DNA of 64,000 nucleotides from NCBI RefSeq assembly GCF_950295315.1, contig NC_080180.1:66570736-66634735 (forward strand), in the 5' to 3' direction. The notes beneath the pieces were generated by a model. It did no database searches. It saw only the letters and a list, made by a program, of their open reading frames with translations, and was not told the DNA's origin. Both the position numbers and the translations under genes were made by a program. Each line of letters begins with the position of its first letter. The stretch's first letter is position 1. Of this stretch, positions 1-10,878 are shown one piece after another. This stretch comes from Erinaceus europaeus (taxonomy: Eukaryota; Chordata; Mammalia; Eulipotyphla; Erinaceidae).

Positions 1-1913
1 GCTAAGAGCAGCTTCTTCTTAAGTCCTGAGACTCTCTTCCTCACCCCCCCTTTTTTTCTATCCACTGACCATAACATGCCTGCCCCTACCTATGACTGAG
101 TTTCTTCAGACTCACAGTTGTAATTTGGTGAGTTTTCAGGTGATTCTGTGCTGTTGTAACTCATTGATCAGGGCAATGGTATGTGGTGGCTGGTACTCAC
201 TCCATGGCCTCCCCTCTAGAAATCTCCGTAACGAGAATTTTTACATGAATTTCCTGCCCTTGGCCTAACAACTCATACAATTTGTGTCTGTTTGTATGCC
301 ATCTCTCTTTATCTTCCTCAGACTGTCTGCATCTGAAGTTCAGATTTTAGGAGCCAGCCTTCCTGAAGCTTTTGCCACGTATTGACATCAACATTTAACT
401 CTACATCACAGGCAACTGCCCTTCTAAGAGCCACAGCAACTTATGACAGATATTTGCAGCCCATGCAAACACTAGTGAAATTAGCTTTCATTCTTCCAGG
501 AGTCATTAAATCATAGATGGGGACAATATAAATTACTTCTTGTTATCTATCTACCATTTCATCAGTTGAAGGGTACCTTTATAAAGTGTGGGGAAGAAGA
601 AACATCCTCACACTGTGACAACCTTTCTGTTCAATTTGAAAGTTTGTCCAATTTTATATTCACACACTTCTGCTCGGTGACAGTCTCCCTTTGCAAAATG
701 GAATTCCTTTGATAGCCGGGCATCACTATCTCATTCCTCCGGGCTAAGAGCTCTATTTTCACTGCTTCCTTTGGAAAATTAGAATTTCTGTCTTCTACAA
801 TATTAAGTAGAGGCTTCTTTAAAGTGCTTATGACTCGACAAAAAATTGCATTAACTGTGAAAACTGACAAAAATGTGTGCTTGTGGAGACTATGAGACAC
901 AGCAGTGCCTCTATTCCAACATACTGCTTTTTATCATAAAATATGACTCCCATTAGTTTGGGGCTTTCGCCAAGTCTCTTCTCATACTTTAAAAAGGAGT
1001 TAACTTGACAAGATTCAACTTCAATCTCATCTTGATCTATATTATGAACACAAAAGAACCATTTCTACATTAAAGTGCCAATAAGAGTCTGATTTACAAT
1101 CCTAAAGCAAAGACATTCAGAGTTAAATAAATCAAAAGACTTAGCACTTGTCCCAAGGTTTTTCACAGGGGTTTGAAATCCCTGATAAAATAATAATAAT
1201 AATAGCTAAACCAGTATTCCATCTGTAAACTCAAAGTATTATGTAGGTATATTCAGCACACGTGCTCAGTTTAATGATTACAAAAAGATAATTAAATATA
1301 AGACAACTCTCTCCACAGACAGTGGAGTGTGGTGTTCCTGAACCATTGATAATTTTGAGCATGGTTTTCTTTTCTTTCTCTCTCTCTCTTTCTTTTTTTT
1401 TTCATACAAAGCAAGGTATGGGTTCATAGTTAGTTTACATATTTCATAATTGTAAACAACCTCTGGAAAATGTATTTCTGGTCAACTTAGAGAGTTAAGC
1501 TTTCTAGCAATTCTCTAAAGTCTCCAAACCTAAGAAAATGAGCTCTACAGAGAACAGAGCATAGCCTCCAGGAAAAGAGACCAAAATGTATTCATTTAAA
1601 AATATTTCCATCCAACAACCAGCACGATTGTGAATTTAGACAGATTAGACAAAATCCATGCCCTTGAGGAATTCACCTCCAGTACAACTCTAACACATAC
1701 ACGACATTCCCAATAACTATCTCCAAAGTTGGAGGGCATAAAAACAGAATAAGAAAAGTACAAATGGGATTGAAAATTGTGAGAAAACTTTTGAGGACAA
1801 AGTTCCTTAAACTGAAATTTTAGGATGGTTAAAGCTAATGGATGTGCTGTCTCCAAGAATCACATGAATGGGACTTTGCCTCGGAGACCCAGGAGCTGGG
1901 GAAACACAGAGAG

Positions 1914-1918
<5 letters not shown>
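1..1918. other. Unique AT-rich DNA, no gene recognised
   Basis: No splice-bounded open frame, RNA gene or recognisable transposon was found. The only local structure is a short pyrimidine tract (CT then T) near 1368-1403. The longest frames are under 95 codons and have no recognisable domain. Confidence 0.6.

Positions 1919-1963
<45 letters not shown>
1919..1963. repeat. (GA)n microsatellite
   Basis: About 22 uninterrupted AG dinucleotides. Overlapping frames on both strands (RERERER / SLSLSL) are by-products of the dinucleotide run. Confidence 0.95.
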
Positions 1964-1965
<2 letters not shown>

Positions 1966-2217
1966 AGTGGAAATCATAGATAGACTCATGCATCCGGGGA
2001 TGAGGGCAGCAGCAGCAGCTCTACCTAGACATGGATTGGAAGATGTCATTCAAGATTTAGGGTCAGATTTCTCTATGAAGACACCAATCAAATGTGAAAT
2101 GACGAGTACAGTTGACTAGAATTGTTTCCCTCAGAGAGGACATTCAATCAGGTGATGAGTTGGAGTCTTGTACAGGTTTCCTTCCTGAAGCCCAATATTC
2201 ACTGGTTTCTTTTTTTT

Positions 2218-2641
2218 TTTAAGTTTTTATTTAAGAAAGGATTAATGAACAAAAACATAAGGTAGGAGGGGCACAACTCCACACAATTCCCACCACCCAA
2301 TCTCCATAACTCACCCCCTCCCCTGATAGCCTTCCCATTCTCTATCCCTCTGGGAGCATGGATCCAGGGTCATTGAGGGTTGCAGAAGGTAGAAGGTCTG
2401 GCTTCTGTAATTGCTTCCCCGCTGAACATGGGCGTTGACTGGTCGGTCCATACTCCCAGTCTGCCTCTCTCTTTCCCTAGTGGGGTGTGTCTCTGGGGAA
2501 GCTGAGCTCCAGGACACATTGGTGGGGTCTTCAATTCAGGGAAGCCTGGCCAGCATCCTGGTGGTATCTGGAACCGTTTCCAGATGTGATCAGAGCCCAC
2601 GCTGCTAGCAGCTTCTCAGTCCGCCATCTTCCTCCCCTCTC
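2218..2641 (-). mobile_element. H400 repeat, apparently complete insertion with L1-like 5' end
   Basis: On the minus strand this reads from an L1-5'-UTR-like start (GAGGGGAGGAAGATGGCGGA) through about 65 bp into the H400 body and ends in an A-rich tail. It is flanked by direct repeats GGTTTCTTTTTTTT near 2204 and 2642, which mark target-site duplication. It is the only copy in the window with this 5' segment; the others begin at or upstream of the CAG|CCACCAG motif. It may derive from an internally deleted or spliced L1 RNA. Confidence 0.75.
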
Positions 2642-2649
2642 GGTTTCTT

Positions 2650-2942
2650 TTTTTTAACATTTATTTATTTATTCCCTTTTGTTGCCCCTGTTGTTTTATT
2701 GTTCTAGTTATTATTATTGTTGTTGATGATGTCATCGTTGTTGGAGAGGACAGAGAGAAATGGAGAGAGGAGGGAAGACAGAGAAGGGGAGAGAAAGACA
2801 GACACCTGCAGACCTGCTTCACCGCCTGTGAAGTGACTCCCCTGCAGGTGGAGAGCCAGGGGCTCGAACTGGGATCCGTACGCCGGTCCATTAACGCTTT
2901 GCACCATGTGTGCTGAGGCCGCTGTGCTACCACCCAACTTCC
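2650..2942 (-). mobile_element. tRNA-derived SINE, type C
   Basis: Read on the minus strand it has the pol III-type head (GTAGCACAGCGGCC-like A box; B box near GGTTCGAGCCCC), the GCAGGTCTGCAGGTGTCTG body, a CT-rich block and an AACAATAATAA/AATAAATAAA tail. It abuts the minus-strand H400 copy, so two minus-strand retroinsertions sit side by side. Confidence 0.9.
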
Positions 2943-3697
2943 CACTAATTTCTATAAGGCTATATATCTATATATATATGTATAATCTACATTAGTGCTG
3001 AGAGTGAGCTCTCTGTGAATAATTAAAGCAACCTCGTGAACTAAATTCAATATTGTTGATATACATACACCACTAAACACTACATACTGATAAAAAATCT
3101 ATAAATATTTCTCTAAATCTTTTTAGCTAAAAGGTATCAAAAGTCAAGCTATATATTTTTTTCCTTAACATGTGCTAGGTAGATGATTTATTGGTCAATG
3201 CTCTCCTCAATTTAAAAATGCTTAAGTAGTATCATAAGCAATACATATTTTAATTATTAATGTTATTTCTGTGCCTAGTTATAATTAACATAATAGGAGT
3301 AAGCATTTGAATAAATCTTCCAAGGGCCACTCTGCCTTTTTGGTTAGCTGAACCAAATATGCTCCATTTATTTGAAATGTTCAGGATACGTACAGCCAAG
3401 TGCACATAGGCACTGTATTAAGACATGAGACTTTGACTTTGCAACTGTGCTCTCTTCTTTCCATGTAAATGTGCTAAATCAAAATCAAAAAAATTATGAA
3501 AGCCACATTAGTGGTTTTAATTAGCATGGAGAAAGGAACTAATTAGTCCTGGGCCCTAATTCTTACTGCAGGGGATTAACACTAAGTTGTGTGGGGTTGT
3601 TGTTGTTACCACTGCTTTGTTGCTTGTTAGGACTGAGGTGTCACCGCTCTGGGCCAACTTTTCAGACAGAAAGAGGGAAAGCAAGACAGAAAGACCA
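2943..3697. other. AT-rich spacer, no gene recognised
   Basis: Contains a short TATATA run near 2960-2980 and otherwise unstructured AT-rich DNA. 3630-3697 (CAGACAGAAAGAGGGAAAG region) may be a decayed minus-strand SINE remnant, but it is too diverged to assign. Confidence 0.45.
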
Positions 3698-3872
3698 GTG
3701 AGGCAGGTCTGCAGGTGTCTCTCTATCTCCCTCTCAAATGTCCCTCCTCTCTCAACTTCTCTCTGTCCTATCCAATAAAATGGCTGGGGGGGGGGGGCTG
3801 CCAGGAGCAGTGGATTTGTAGCACTGCCACCGAGCCCCAGTGATAACCCTGAAGGCAAAAAAAAAAAAAAAA
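3698..3872 (+). mobile_element. SINE type B, 5'-truncated
   Basis: Begins at the GCAGGTCTGCAGGTGTCT body motif without the tRNA-like head. It continues through the pyrimidine block, CCTATCCAATAAAATGG, an 11-G run, then the terminal block (GGAGCAGTGGATTTG ... ATAACCCTGAAGGC) and a pure A tail. Confidence 0.85.
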
Positions 3873-4203
3873 AAAGTGAAACCAAAACAAACAAAAAGTG
3901 ACAGAAAGGCAAAGGCATCCTGGGAAAGATGATACAGCGCTGAATCTCCCCCCATGCTTTGGGGCTGGCTGTTCAATACCCAGGTAGGTCTCTTTCTGCC
4001 CAAGACTAAGTTTCATTTGATGACTTTTGAGCAACACACAAGAAGCACCTGTCGGCTTTATACAGATTCAACAGCCTCTGACTCAAGTAACAATTGCAAA
4101 ATGAAGGGAGAGTTGAAGCAGAAGACAATCTTTGGATGACGGAAAAACACTCTTGGTTTTTTTCAAGAAGCATGTTTTCCAGGCTGAGAAGCTAACAATT
4201 TGG

Positions 4204-4415
4204 GGCCGGGTGGTGGCGCACCTGGTTGAGCGCACATGTTATAATGCACAAGGGCCATGGGTTCGAGACCCTGGTCCCCACCTGCAGGGGGAAAGCTTCA
4301 CGACAATTGGTGAAGCAGGGCTGCAGGTGTCTCTCTATCTCTCTCCTCTCTATGCCCCCTTTCCTTCTTGATTTCTGGCTGTCTCTATCCAATAAATAAA
4401 TAAAAAATGAATTGA
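4204..4415 (+). mobile_element. tRNA-derived SINE, type A
   Basis: Complete head (GGGCCGGGTGGTGGCGCACC), B box GGGTTCGAGACCC, body GCAGGTGTCTCTC and tail TCTATCCAATAAATAAATAA. Imperfect flanking repeats (GAGAAGCTAAC before, GAGATGCTAAC after) suggest target-site duplication. Confidence 0.92.
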
Positions 4416-4508
4416 AAAAGAGATGCTAACGGTTTCACATGACTTGCCATTACTGGAATGGAGTCTGTTTCCAGCTGCTCATCATAACAGACAGTTCCAT
4501 TCACAGTC

Positions 4509-4512
<4 letters not shown>

Positions 4513-4549
<37 letters not shown>
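4513..4549. repeat. (CT)n microsatellite
   Basis: About 18 perfect CT dinucleotides, not part of a recognisable SINE. Confidence 0.95.
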
Positions 4550-4552
<3 letters not shown>

Positions 4553-4554
4553 AT

Positions 4555-5112
4555 TAAATGCAAATAGCCCAGTGAGGAACTATGCATCAATTATTATCAG
4601 GTTACTTGGGTATTTTGAAGTCAAAGGCTGAATAAACATACACAAATGGCATTAATTACTTCCCTGAAACATGTAATAATAATATCATATAATAACTCCA
4701 CTAAACTCTATTTTTTAACTAAACTCCCCAGTGTAGTAAAAGAAGGAAGCAGAGACTTTTCTGGGTTCAAGACTATTTTGGAGCTTTTAGTTTACCACCA
4801 TTATAACTGACTAACAACAGTAGGGTGTTGGAAAATTCATGACAGACTTGTTTGATATTTTTCCACACAAAAATGTGTCACTATTTTCCCAACCAGCCAA
4901 AACACCATCAAATTAAATGAGTGATAGAGAGCTCTGTATCCTATAACTTGATCATGGACCAAATAAGCAATTGACTGCAAGTAAATATTTAAGATTGACA
5001 AAATTTTCATTTACTTTTTTTAAGCAGGAAAAAATATCCCAACTGTTTAGTTACTGTGAATTAATAGAACTAATGCTGGGCATAAAATCAGAAGGTAAAT
5101 CTGTATACAATT
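4555..5112. other. AT-rich unique DNA, no feature recognised
   Basis: Nothing beyond low-complexity AT-rich sequence; no repeat in the window matches it. Confidence 0.5.
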
Positions 5113-5300
5113 TATTTATTTTATTAAATTTTAATATTTTATGTATTTGGTGAGAGAAATACAAAGAGAAAGATACACACAGAGACCAGAGCCAGGCTCA
5201 TCTCTGGCTGATGGTGGTGCTGGGGACTGAACCTGGGACCTCAGAGCCTCAGGCAGGAGAGTCTTTTGCAGAATTATTATGGTGTCTCCACAGCCTTCTT
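5113..5300 (-). mobile_element. Older SINE, type D
   Basis: Read on the minus strand: GAGACACCATAATAATTCTG, then CTGAGGTCCCAGGTTCAG (B-box region), CCAGCACCACCATCAGCCAG and a pyrimidine-rich tail. It shares more than 50 bp of near-identity with the neighbouring copy at 5325-5485. Confidence 0.8.
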
Positions 5301-5324
5301 TAATCTGTTCTTTATTATTCTTAC

Positions 5325-5485
5325 TTTTAAAATGTTTTATTTTAACGAGAGAAAGAGAGAGAGAAATGTAGAAAGACCAGAGCCCTGCTCAGCTCTGGCT
5401 GACGTTGGTGCTGGGGACTGAACCTGGGACCTCAGAGCCTCAGGCAGGAGCGTCTTGCAGAACCAGGATGCTGTCTCCCTGTCTC
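5325..5485 (-). mobile_element. Older SINE, type D
   Basis: Same family and orientation as 5113-5300; both contain GGGGACTGAACCTGGGACCT and CAGAGCCTCAGGCAGGAG. The two form a direct pair with a short spacer. Confidence 0.8.
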
Positions 5486-5597
5486 TGAATGCAAGTTCTC
5501 ACACTTCCTATCACTGACTTCTGTGAAGCCATTTGAATTATTTGTAAAATGAAGCTGGAATTTCTACCTGGTTTCTATTCCACAACATGTAAGGGAC

Positions 5598-5860
5598 AGA
5601 GGTCAGGTGCTGGCGAACCGGGTTAAGTGCACATAGTACAAAGTGCAAGGACCCACACAAGGATCCCGGTTCAAGCCCCCGGCTCCCCACGTGCAGGGGG
5701 AACACTTCATAAGCGGTGAAGCAGGTCTGCAGGTGTCTATCTCTCTCCCTCTCTATCTCTCCTCCTCTCTCAATTTCACTCTGTCCTACCCAATAAAATG
5801 AGGGAAGGGGCCACCAGGAGCAGTGGATTCAGTAGTAAGGCTGGAGGTAAAGAAAACAAA
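5598..5860 (+). mobile_element. tRNA-derived SINE, type B
   Basis: Head GGTGCTGGCGAACCGGGTTA, B box CCCGGTTCAAGCCCC, GCAGGTCTGCAGGTGTCTAT body, CCTACCCAATAAAATG, then the terminal block GGAGCAGTGGATTCAG and an A-rich end. Diverged but essentially full length. Confidence 0.88.
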
Positions 5861-6291
5861 GTGTAAGGGGCTAGTGATAGCACATTCCAACTCGGCCTGT
5901 CAGGGGAAGAGTGGCAGCTTTGCGCTGGAGGCGGCTGTGGGACTCGCAGAGGAGCAGAAGCAAGTCCAGCCACTGCGGAATCACTCAGCTGCCTACGTGT
6001 ACCACCAGCACTACCTGCTACACACGGATCCTGCCTCTGCGATTCCTGGACCTTCCCAACGATATGGATACCCAAGGGAAGCACAAGACAGCTTCCTCTA
6101 TCGGCCCTGAACATTTTTTCCTCTGTGGAGAACCAAAGAGGAGGAACATCTTCCTTTAATGGACAAAATATTCCTCTGAATCCCAGGATGCCATGTGGCA
6201 GAGCTGGCCTCGCTCCCCCTCTGCCTCTTTCTCCCTCTCCCTTTCTCTCTCATAAAATAAAATGTTCTCCTTTCTATCTTAACTCTATTTT

Positions 6292-6662
6292 CAGCCACCA
6301 GGTCCCAGGTACTACCATGATGCCGACCAGACTTCCCTGGACAGACGACCCCACCCATGTGTCCTGGAGCTCCGCTTCCCCAGAGCCCTGCCCCACTAGG
6401 GAAAGAGAGAGACAGGCTGGGAGTATGGGTCCACCTGTCAACACCCATGTTCAGTGGGGAAGCAATGACAAAAGCCAGACCTTCCACCTTCTGCATCCCA
6501 CAATGACCCTGGGTCCATGCTCCCAGAGGGATAGAGAATAGGAAAGCTGTCGGGGGAGGGGATGGGATACTGAGATCTGGTGGTGGGAACTGTGTGGGAA
6601 TTGTACCCCTTTGATCCTAGTGTCTTGTCAGTGTTTCCATTTTATAAATAAACATTTTTTTC
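6292..6662 (+). mobile_element. H400 repeat copy
   Basis: Starts CAGCCACCAGGTCCCAGG after a pyrimidine tract (CTCTATTTTCAG). It runs through the diagnostic segments CCTGGACAGACGACCCCACC, CACTAGGGAAAGAGAGAGAC and CTGGGTCCATGCTCCCAGAG, and ends TTTTATAAATAAAC. A minus-strand SINE is inserted in its tail. Confidence 0.88.
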
Positions 6663-6663
6663 C

Positions 6664-6985
6664 CTCCAGGGTTATTGCTGGGGCTCGGTGCCTGCACCAT
6701 GAATCCACCGCTCCTGGAGGCCATTTTTTCCCCTTTTGTTGTAGCCTCGTTGAGGTCACTATTATTGCCATTGTTGATGTCGTCATTGTTGGATAGGACA
6801 GAGAGAAATGGAGAGAGGAGGGGAAGACAGAGAGGGGGAGAGAAAGACAGACACCTGCAGACCTGCTTCACCGCCTGTGAAACAACCTCCCTGCAGGTGG
6901 GGAGCCGGGGGCTCGAACTGCGATCCTGACGCCGGTCCTTGTGCTCTGCGCCACATGCTCTTAACCCGCTGCACCACCGCCTGAC
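6664..6985 (-). mobile_element. SINE with both type B and type C features, inserted in an H400 tail
   Basis: Minus-strand SINE with the terminal CTCCAGGAGCGGTGGATTCA / AACCCTGGAGG block plus an AACAATGACGACATCAAC-like segment. The direct repeat AATAAACATT occurs before (near 6649) and after (near 6990), a clear target-site duplication. Confidence 0.92.
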
Positions 6986-6999
6986 CCTCAATAAACATT

Positions 7000-7912
7000 A
7001 TTTTTAAAAATGAACTTTAGAAATGAGAGAGGGAGAGGGGAACAAGAGCCAGCCGGGGCTGTGCAGGCCTCTGACGGCAGCTGGTCTCAGGCAGGCAAGG
7101 CCTGCGCCCTCTCGGCTGAGCGCCCCCCAAGCAGCCCGTGTCTACTGGGGCAGCCTTCTTCAGGTTCCGTTTTGAGGATCCTACTTTCACCGTGAATGCC
7201 AGTCCTTGCTGTATATGATATTTGCAGACTGTCTTCCTAACCTACGGCACGTTCATTCTTTCAGCTGTCGGCTTGGCGGCGGGAAAGGGGTGAACCTGGA
7301 CGAGGGTGAGTTATCCATTGGGAGCTTCACTTCCCCAGTCCCACCCTCAGCATCTCCTCACTGGAGACACACAGAGCTCCCGGCTCCTCCTCCGTGAGTT
7401 CAGGATCACGGCGGGGCAGACGGCAGCAGAGGCTGGAGGGCCAGTCCAGCAGCAGGAAGGAGCTTCCAGACTGGGGTCCAGGGCGGCTCTTGTCAGCTGA
7501 CAAGAAGGGACAGAAGCCTGCTCCACCGCTCCCCGGCACGTCTGCATGACTGAGTGGGCCTGGCCTAGTCTCCGTGTGTGGAGCAGGGACACCACACACA
7601 GGTCTCTGCTTGGCCCAAGTTCTAGGAAAGCCTCCCTGCAGGGCCTCTGAAGGAGCTACCTAGGCACGAATGTCTGCTGACAAAGAGAGATGGCTGGGGG
7701 CTTCTCTCTGACCACAAGGGGAGACAGCACTTCTTTGCTACCATCCTTGAGAGGCAGAGGCGGCAGGAGCAGAGCGTCCCCATGGCCCTCCAGCTCCTCC
7801 TCAGAGTCCTGGGATCTGGTCTGTGTCAGTGGGATTCTCCCGCTGCTGCTCGCCCAGAGCTTTTAGGCCTGTGTCCCGGTAGCCTGACGTGGCAGGAAGT
7901 ATAGAGACAGAG
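7000..7912. other. GC-richer unique DNA, no gene recognised
   Basis: Several 60-90-codon frames occur on both strands, but none is recognisable or flanked by credible splice or transcription signals. An exon here could not be excluded by eye. Confidence 0.45.
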
Positions 7913-7915
7913 AGG

Positions 7916-7948
<33 letters not shown>
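7913..7948. repeat. GA-rich microsatellite
   Basis: GAGAGGGAGAGAGAGACAGA followed by a pure GA run. Confidence 0.9.
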
Positions 7949-7992
7949 TCTTTGAAACTCGAAAATACTTCCTTATCAATGAAACTAGCATG

Positions 7993-8312
7993 GGAGCTGG
8001 ATAGTAACACATCGGGTTAAGCGTACTTAGTACAAAGTACAAGGACCCACACAAGGATCTGGGTTCGAGCTCCTGGCTTCCCACCTGCAGGGGAGAAGCT
8101 TCAGGAACAGTGAAGCAGTTCTGCCCATGTCTCTCTGTCTCTTTCCCTCTCTATCTCCCCTCCACTCTCAATTTCTCTGTGTCCTATTCAATAAAATGGC
8201 CTCCAGGAGCGATGGATTCGTAGTGTAGGCACTGAGCCCCAGCGATAACCCTGGAGGCAAATAATAATAATGATAATAATAACAATAACAACAACAATAA
8301 TAAATGTTATAA
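7993..8312 (+). mobile_element. tRNA-derived SINE, type B
   Basis: Head with TAGTAACACATCGGGTTAAG, B box TGGGTTCGAGCTCC, pyrimidine block, CCTATTCAATAAAATGGCCT, terminal block GGAGCGATGGATTCGTAG ... ATAACCCTGGAGGC, and a polymorphic-looking AATAATAAC tail. Confidence 0.9.
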
Positions 8313-8752
8313 AAAATAACAGTTGTTTGCAGCGGAACGAATTTTGTTAAAACGCCTAAGATTTTGCTTTCCAAGGAGCTGTCTGCAGGCGTCGTCTGCC
8401 CAGGTGAGTGCTAGCACGAAGCAGAGCAGATCCCAGAACAGAAAGACGCAGGCAGAGCCTGGGTCAGGCTGCGGGGCCTCACTGCACAGGGCCCTCCCTG
8501 GGGATGTTGGCCTGTTGGAGTGCTGCTCTCAACCCTCTCACAGACGGCCTGCCCACCAGAAACAGAGACAAAGAATTTTTGTCGCAATGGGCTTCTAAGT
8601 GAAGAAGCTCAGTCAGCCGGCTGGAGTGCTAACTGGCACACGGGACTTCCCGGAGGCCGCAGGCCCAGTCCCTGGCTGCATCCTAAAACTGAGCTGCACA
8701 GTGTCTGGGCTCTCTCATTCGCTCCTCTCTCATAACAAAGCAACAGATCTAT
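8313..8752. other. Unique DNA, no gene recognised
   Basis: No repeat family from elsewhere in the window matches. Frames here read into the adjacent GGAA array and are not credible genes. Confidence 0.45.
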
Positions 8753-8922
8753 GGAAGGCAGGAAGGCAGGAAGGCAGGAAGGCAGGAAGGCAGGAAGGCA
8801 GGAAGGCAGGAAGGAAGGAAGGAAGGAAGGAAGGAGAAAGAAGAAGGAGGGAAGAAGAGGAAGGAGGGAAGGAAAGACAGGAAGGAAGGACAGGAAGGAA
8901 GAAAGAAAGAAAAAAAAAAAAG
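8753..8922. repeat. GGAAGGCA octamer array grading into (GGAA)n and purine tract
   Basis: About seven tandem copies of an 8-bp GGAAGGCA unit, then about six GGAA units, then irregular GA/A-rich sequence to about 8922. The plus strand is almost pure purine over 170 bp apart from the C in each octamer. Confidence 0.95.
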
Positions 8923-9450
8923 AACACCTCTCATTCACTGACCTTGATTTTAAACAAACAGCATATTTCCCTGGTTAGCAGTGACTCCTGTTCAACAAGG
9001 GTGGCGGGCATGAGAGTCCTCAGAACAGAACCGGTGGCCCCAGCCGGGAAGGCTCCGACCACTGAGCCCGCCTCCAGGCCCGGGCCGAGCTTCGTTTCCT
9101 TGTCCGCCTCACAGGCCCGAGTCTTGTTTCCGCCTGCCTAAGGAGCCTGTGTCCACTCAGAATTATGGCACATGGATGTCAGATGCCCTTCCGTTTTCAG
9201 TACCTCACTTTTCTCTGTGCCCTTCCTAACAGACTGATGCCTTTCAGATCATTAAAGATGCCTTGTGCAACTTCAGAAACAAAAGCTGTGCGTCATGTCT
9301 CCCCCTGGTTCAGATAGCACAAGTCATTTAAACCCGTGGGGCTTGGCCCACATCGTAATTTTGAATGCTTCAGGGTCTATCAGCTGAATCTGATTGTGTC
9401 ATTTTCAGGGCAGCACTGGCGTTCCAAGAGGAATCAAATCTTAATCCAGT
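8923..9450. other. Unique DNA, no feature recognised
   Basis: Starts with moderately GC-rich sequence (9000-9130) and becomes AT-richer. Nothing is assignable. Confidence 0.45.
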
Positions 9451-9633
9451 CTTTAAATATTTTTAGTTATTATCAGATAGAGACAGAAATTAAGAGGGAA
9501 GAGGAAGAGAGACAGAAAGATACCCGTAGCCCTGCTTCCCCACTCACGAAGCTTTCCCCCGCAGGTAGGCATGGGTGACTTGAGCCTGTGTCCTGTGAGC
9601 GCTTAACCAGGTGTGCCACTGCCTGGCCCCTCA
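9451..9633 (-). mobile_element. SINE type A, diverged
   Basis: Minus strand: GGGGCCAGGCAGTGGCACAC head, weak B box region, GCAGGGCTACGGGTATCTTT body, then pyrimidine-rich and A-rich tail. Older than most copies here. Confidence 0.82.
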
Positions 9634-10664
9634 AACCTTAACGTATATGCAGTGAGATCTATGCATCTATCCAAGAGACATAAACACTATCAAGAGATCA
9701 AGAGTAATATCAGTCTGGGAAAGGATTTATTAAGATGAATTTTCAAAAAGAGATGAGTAGTTCTTGTCCTTTTGGAGTTTGGAATAGAGGACACTGGTTC
9801 CACACCTGCCATTTCTAGACTATGATGCATGTGTAAAACAAGATCATTAGTGATAGCCATTCCGGGCAACGCCTGAGCTAACTTCCCTCAAACTTTACAG
9901 TAAAAATGTGTTCCCACAGAGTGCCAAGCAGGTAGAATGTTTTCAATTTTTTTCTATAAATGTGTGTTAGCAAATGCAGACTGGCAGCTATAACAATATC
10001 TAACTATCCGCATATAATGACCTTTAAATGAATAATGCAAATTGCAAAGTGAAAATAGAATCGAGATGTAACTGCTAGGTCCGGAGTCCATAACTGACTG
10101 GGATACGAACAGCGATACCACAAGTGTCTGGAAACCTGTGCCAATTGCAAGCACACAGACAGTGCAGAGTTTGCAGGAGACCCTTTCTCTTCTCAGCTAC
10201 CACCCTCTGCACGAGAACTTGCTCATTTCCCAGACTAGTACCTGCTTGTTGTGTTAGTTACTTTCCACCTCAGACAAATATTAGTATGGAAGGGACTTCC
10301 TGACACAGCCTTGGGGAAAAAATGCAATAATGCTTAGTTATCCCTAAACTCTGGCCACAGTCAGGGTCCAACCGTCATGACTGAAGGTTAGTTATTACTT
10401 TAGATCCCTAATGAATAAAACAACAGGGCCTAGTTTGCCTCTGAATCAGAGATCAGAATTATTATTTGATGTCTTAATACCTTTAAAATGCAATTATAAC
10501 CTACTAGTTACTAAATACGCAGCTCCAATACTTGTTGAATGACAAATACTTTGTTCTCAAAGAATATCCTAACTAGAGGATTTCAAATAAAATAACTAAT
10601 TATTGGAGCACACTGAGTCTTATGTATACGGAGAGAGGGTAGCAATCTTTAATTATATTTTTTC
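9634..10664. other. AT-rich unique DNA, no gene recognised
   Basis: About 1 kb with no recognisable repeat or coding potential. Confidence 0.5.
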
Positions 10665-10878
10665 AGAAGGATCTTAGGGTGCATTGGATCAACCTTCTCG
10701 TGGTGCATCCCGTGAGTACCCATTCATTGGGGAAACTGACGATCCTTCCTAGCCGACTGAATCCACATGGATCCCAGTCACTTTCAAAGCCAGTAACAAG
10801 CAGCTCCTGACAGCTTTCAACCTGACCTTGACTGGCTACGGAAGAAGGGCAAACGCTAAAAGAAGAAGAAGGATCTTA
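10665..10878. mobile_element. 190-bp retroinsertion of unknown origin flanked by 12-bp direct repeats
   Basis: AGAAGGATCTTA occurs at 10665-10676 and 10867-10878, bracketing a 190-bp segment that ends in a degenerate A/G-rich run (GCTAAAAGAAGAAG). That is the layout of an L1-mediated insertion on the plus strand. The insert matches no other sequence in the window and I do not recognise its source RNA. Confidence 0.6.

Noticed and set aside
8599..9141. 180-codon frame with GRQEGRK repeats
   Set aside because: Its centre is the GGAAGGCA/GGAA microsatellite and the flanks are unrecognised.
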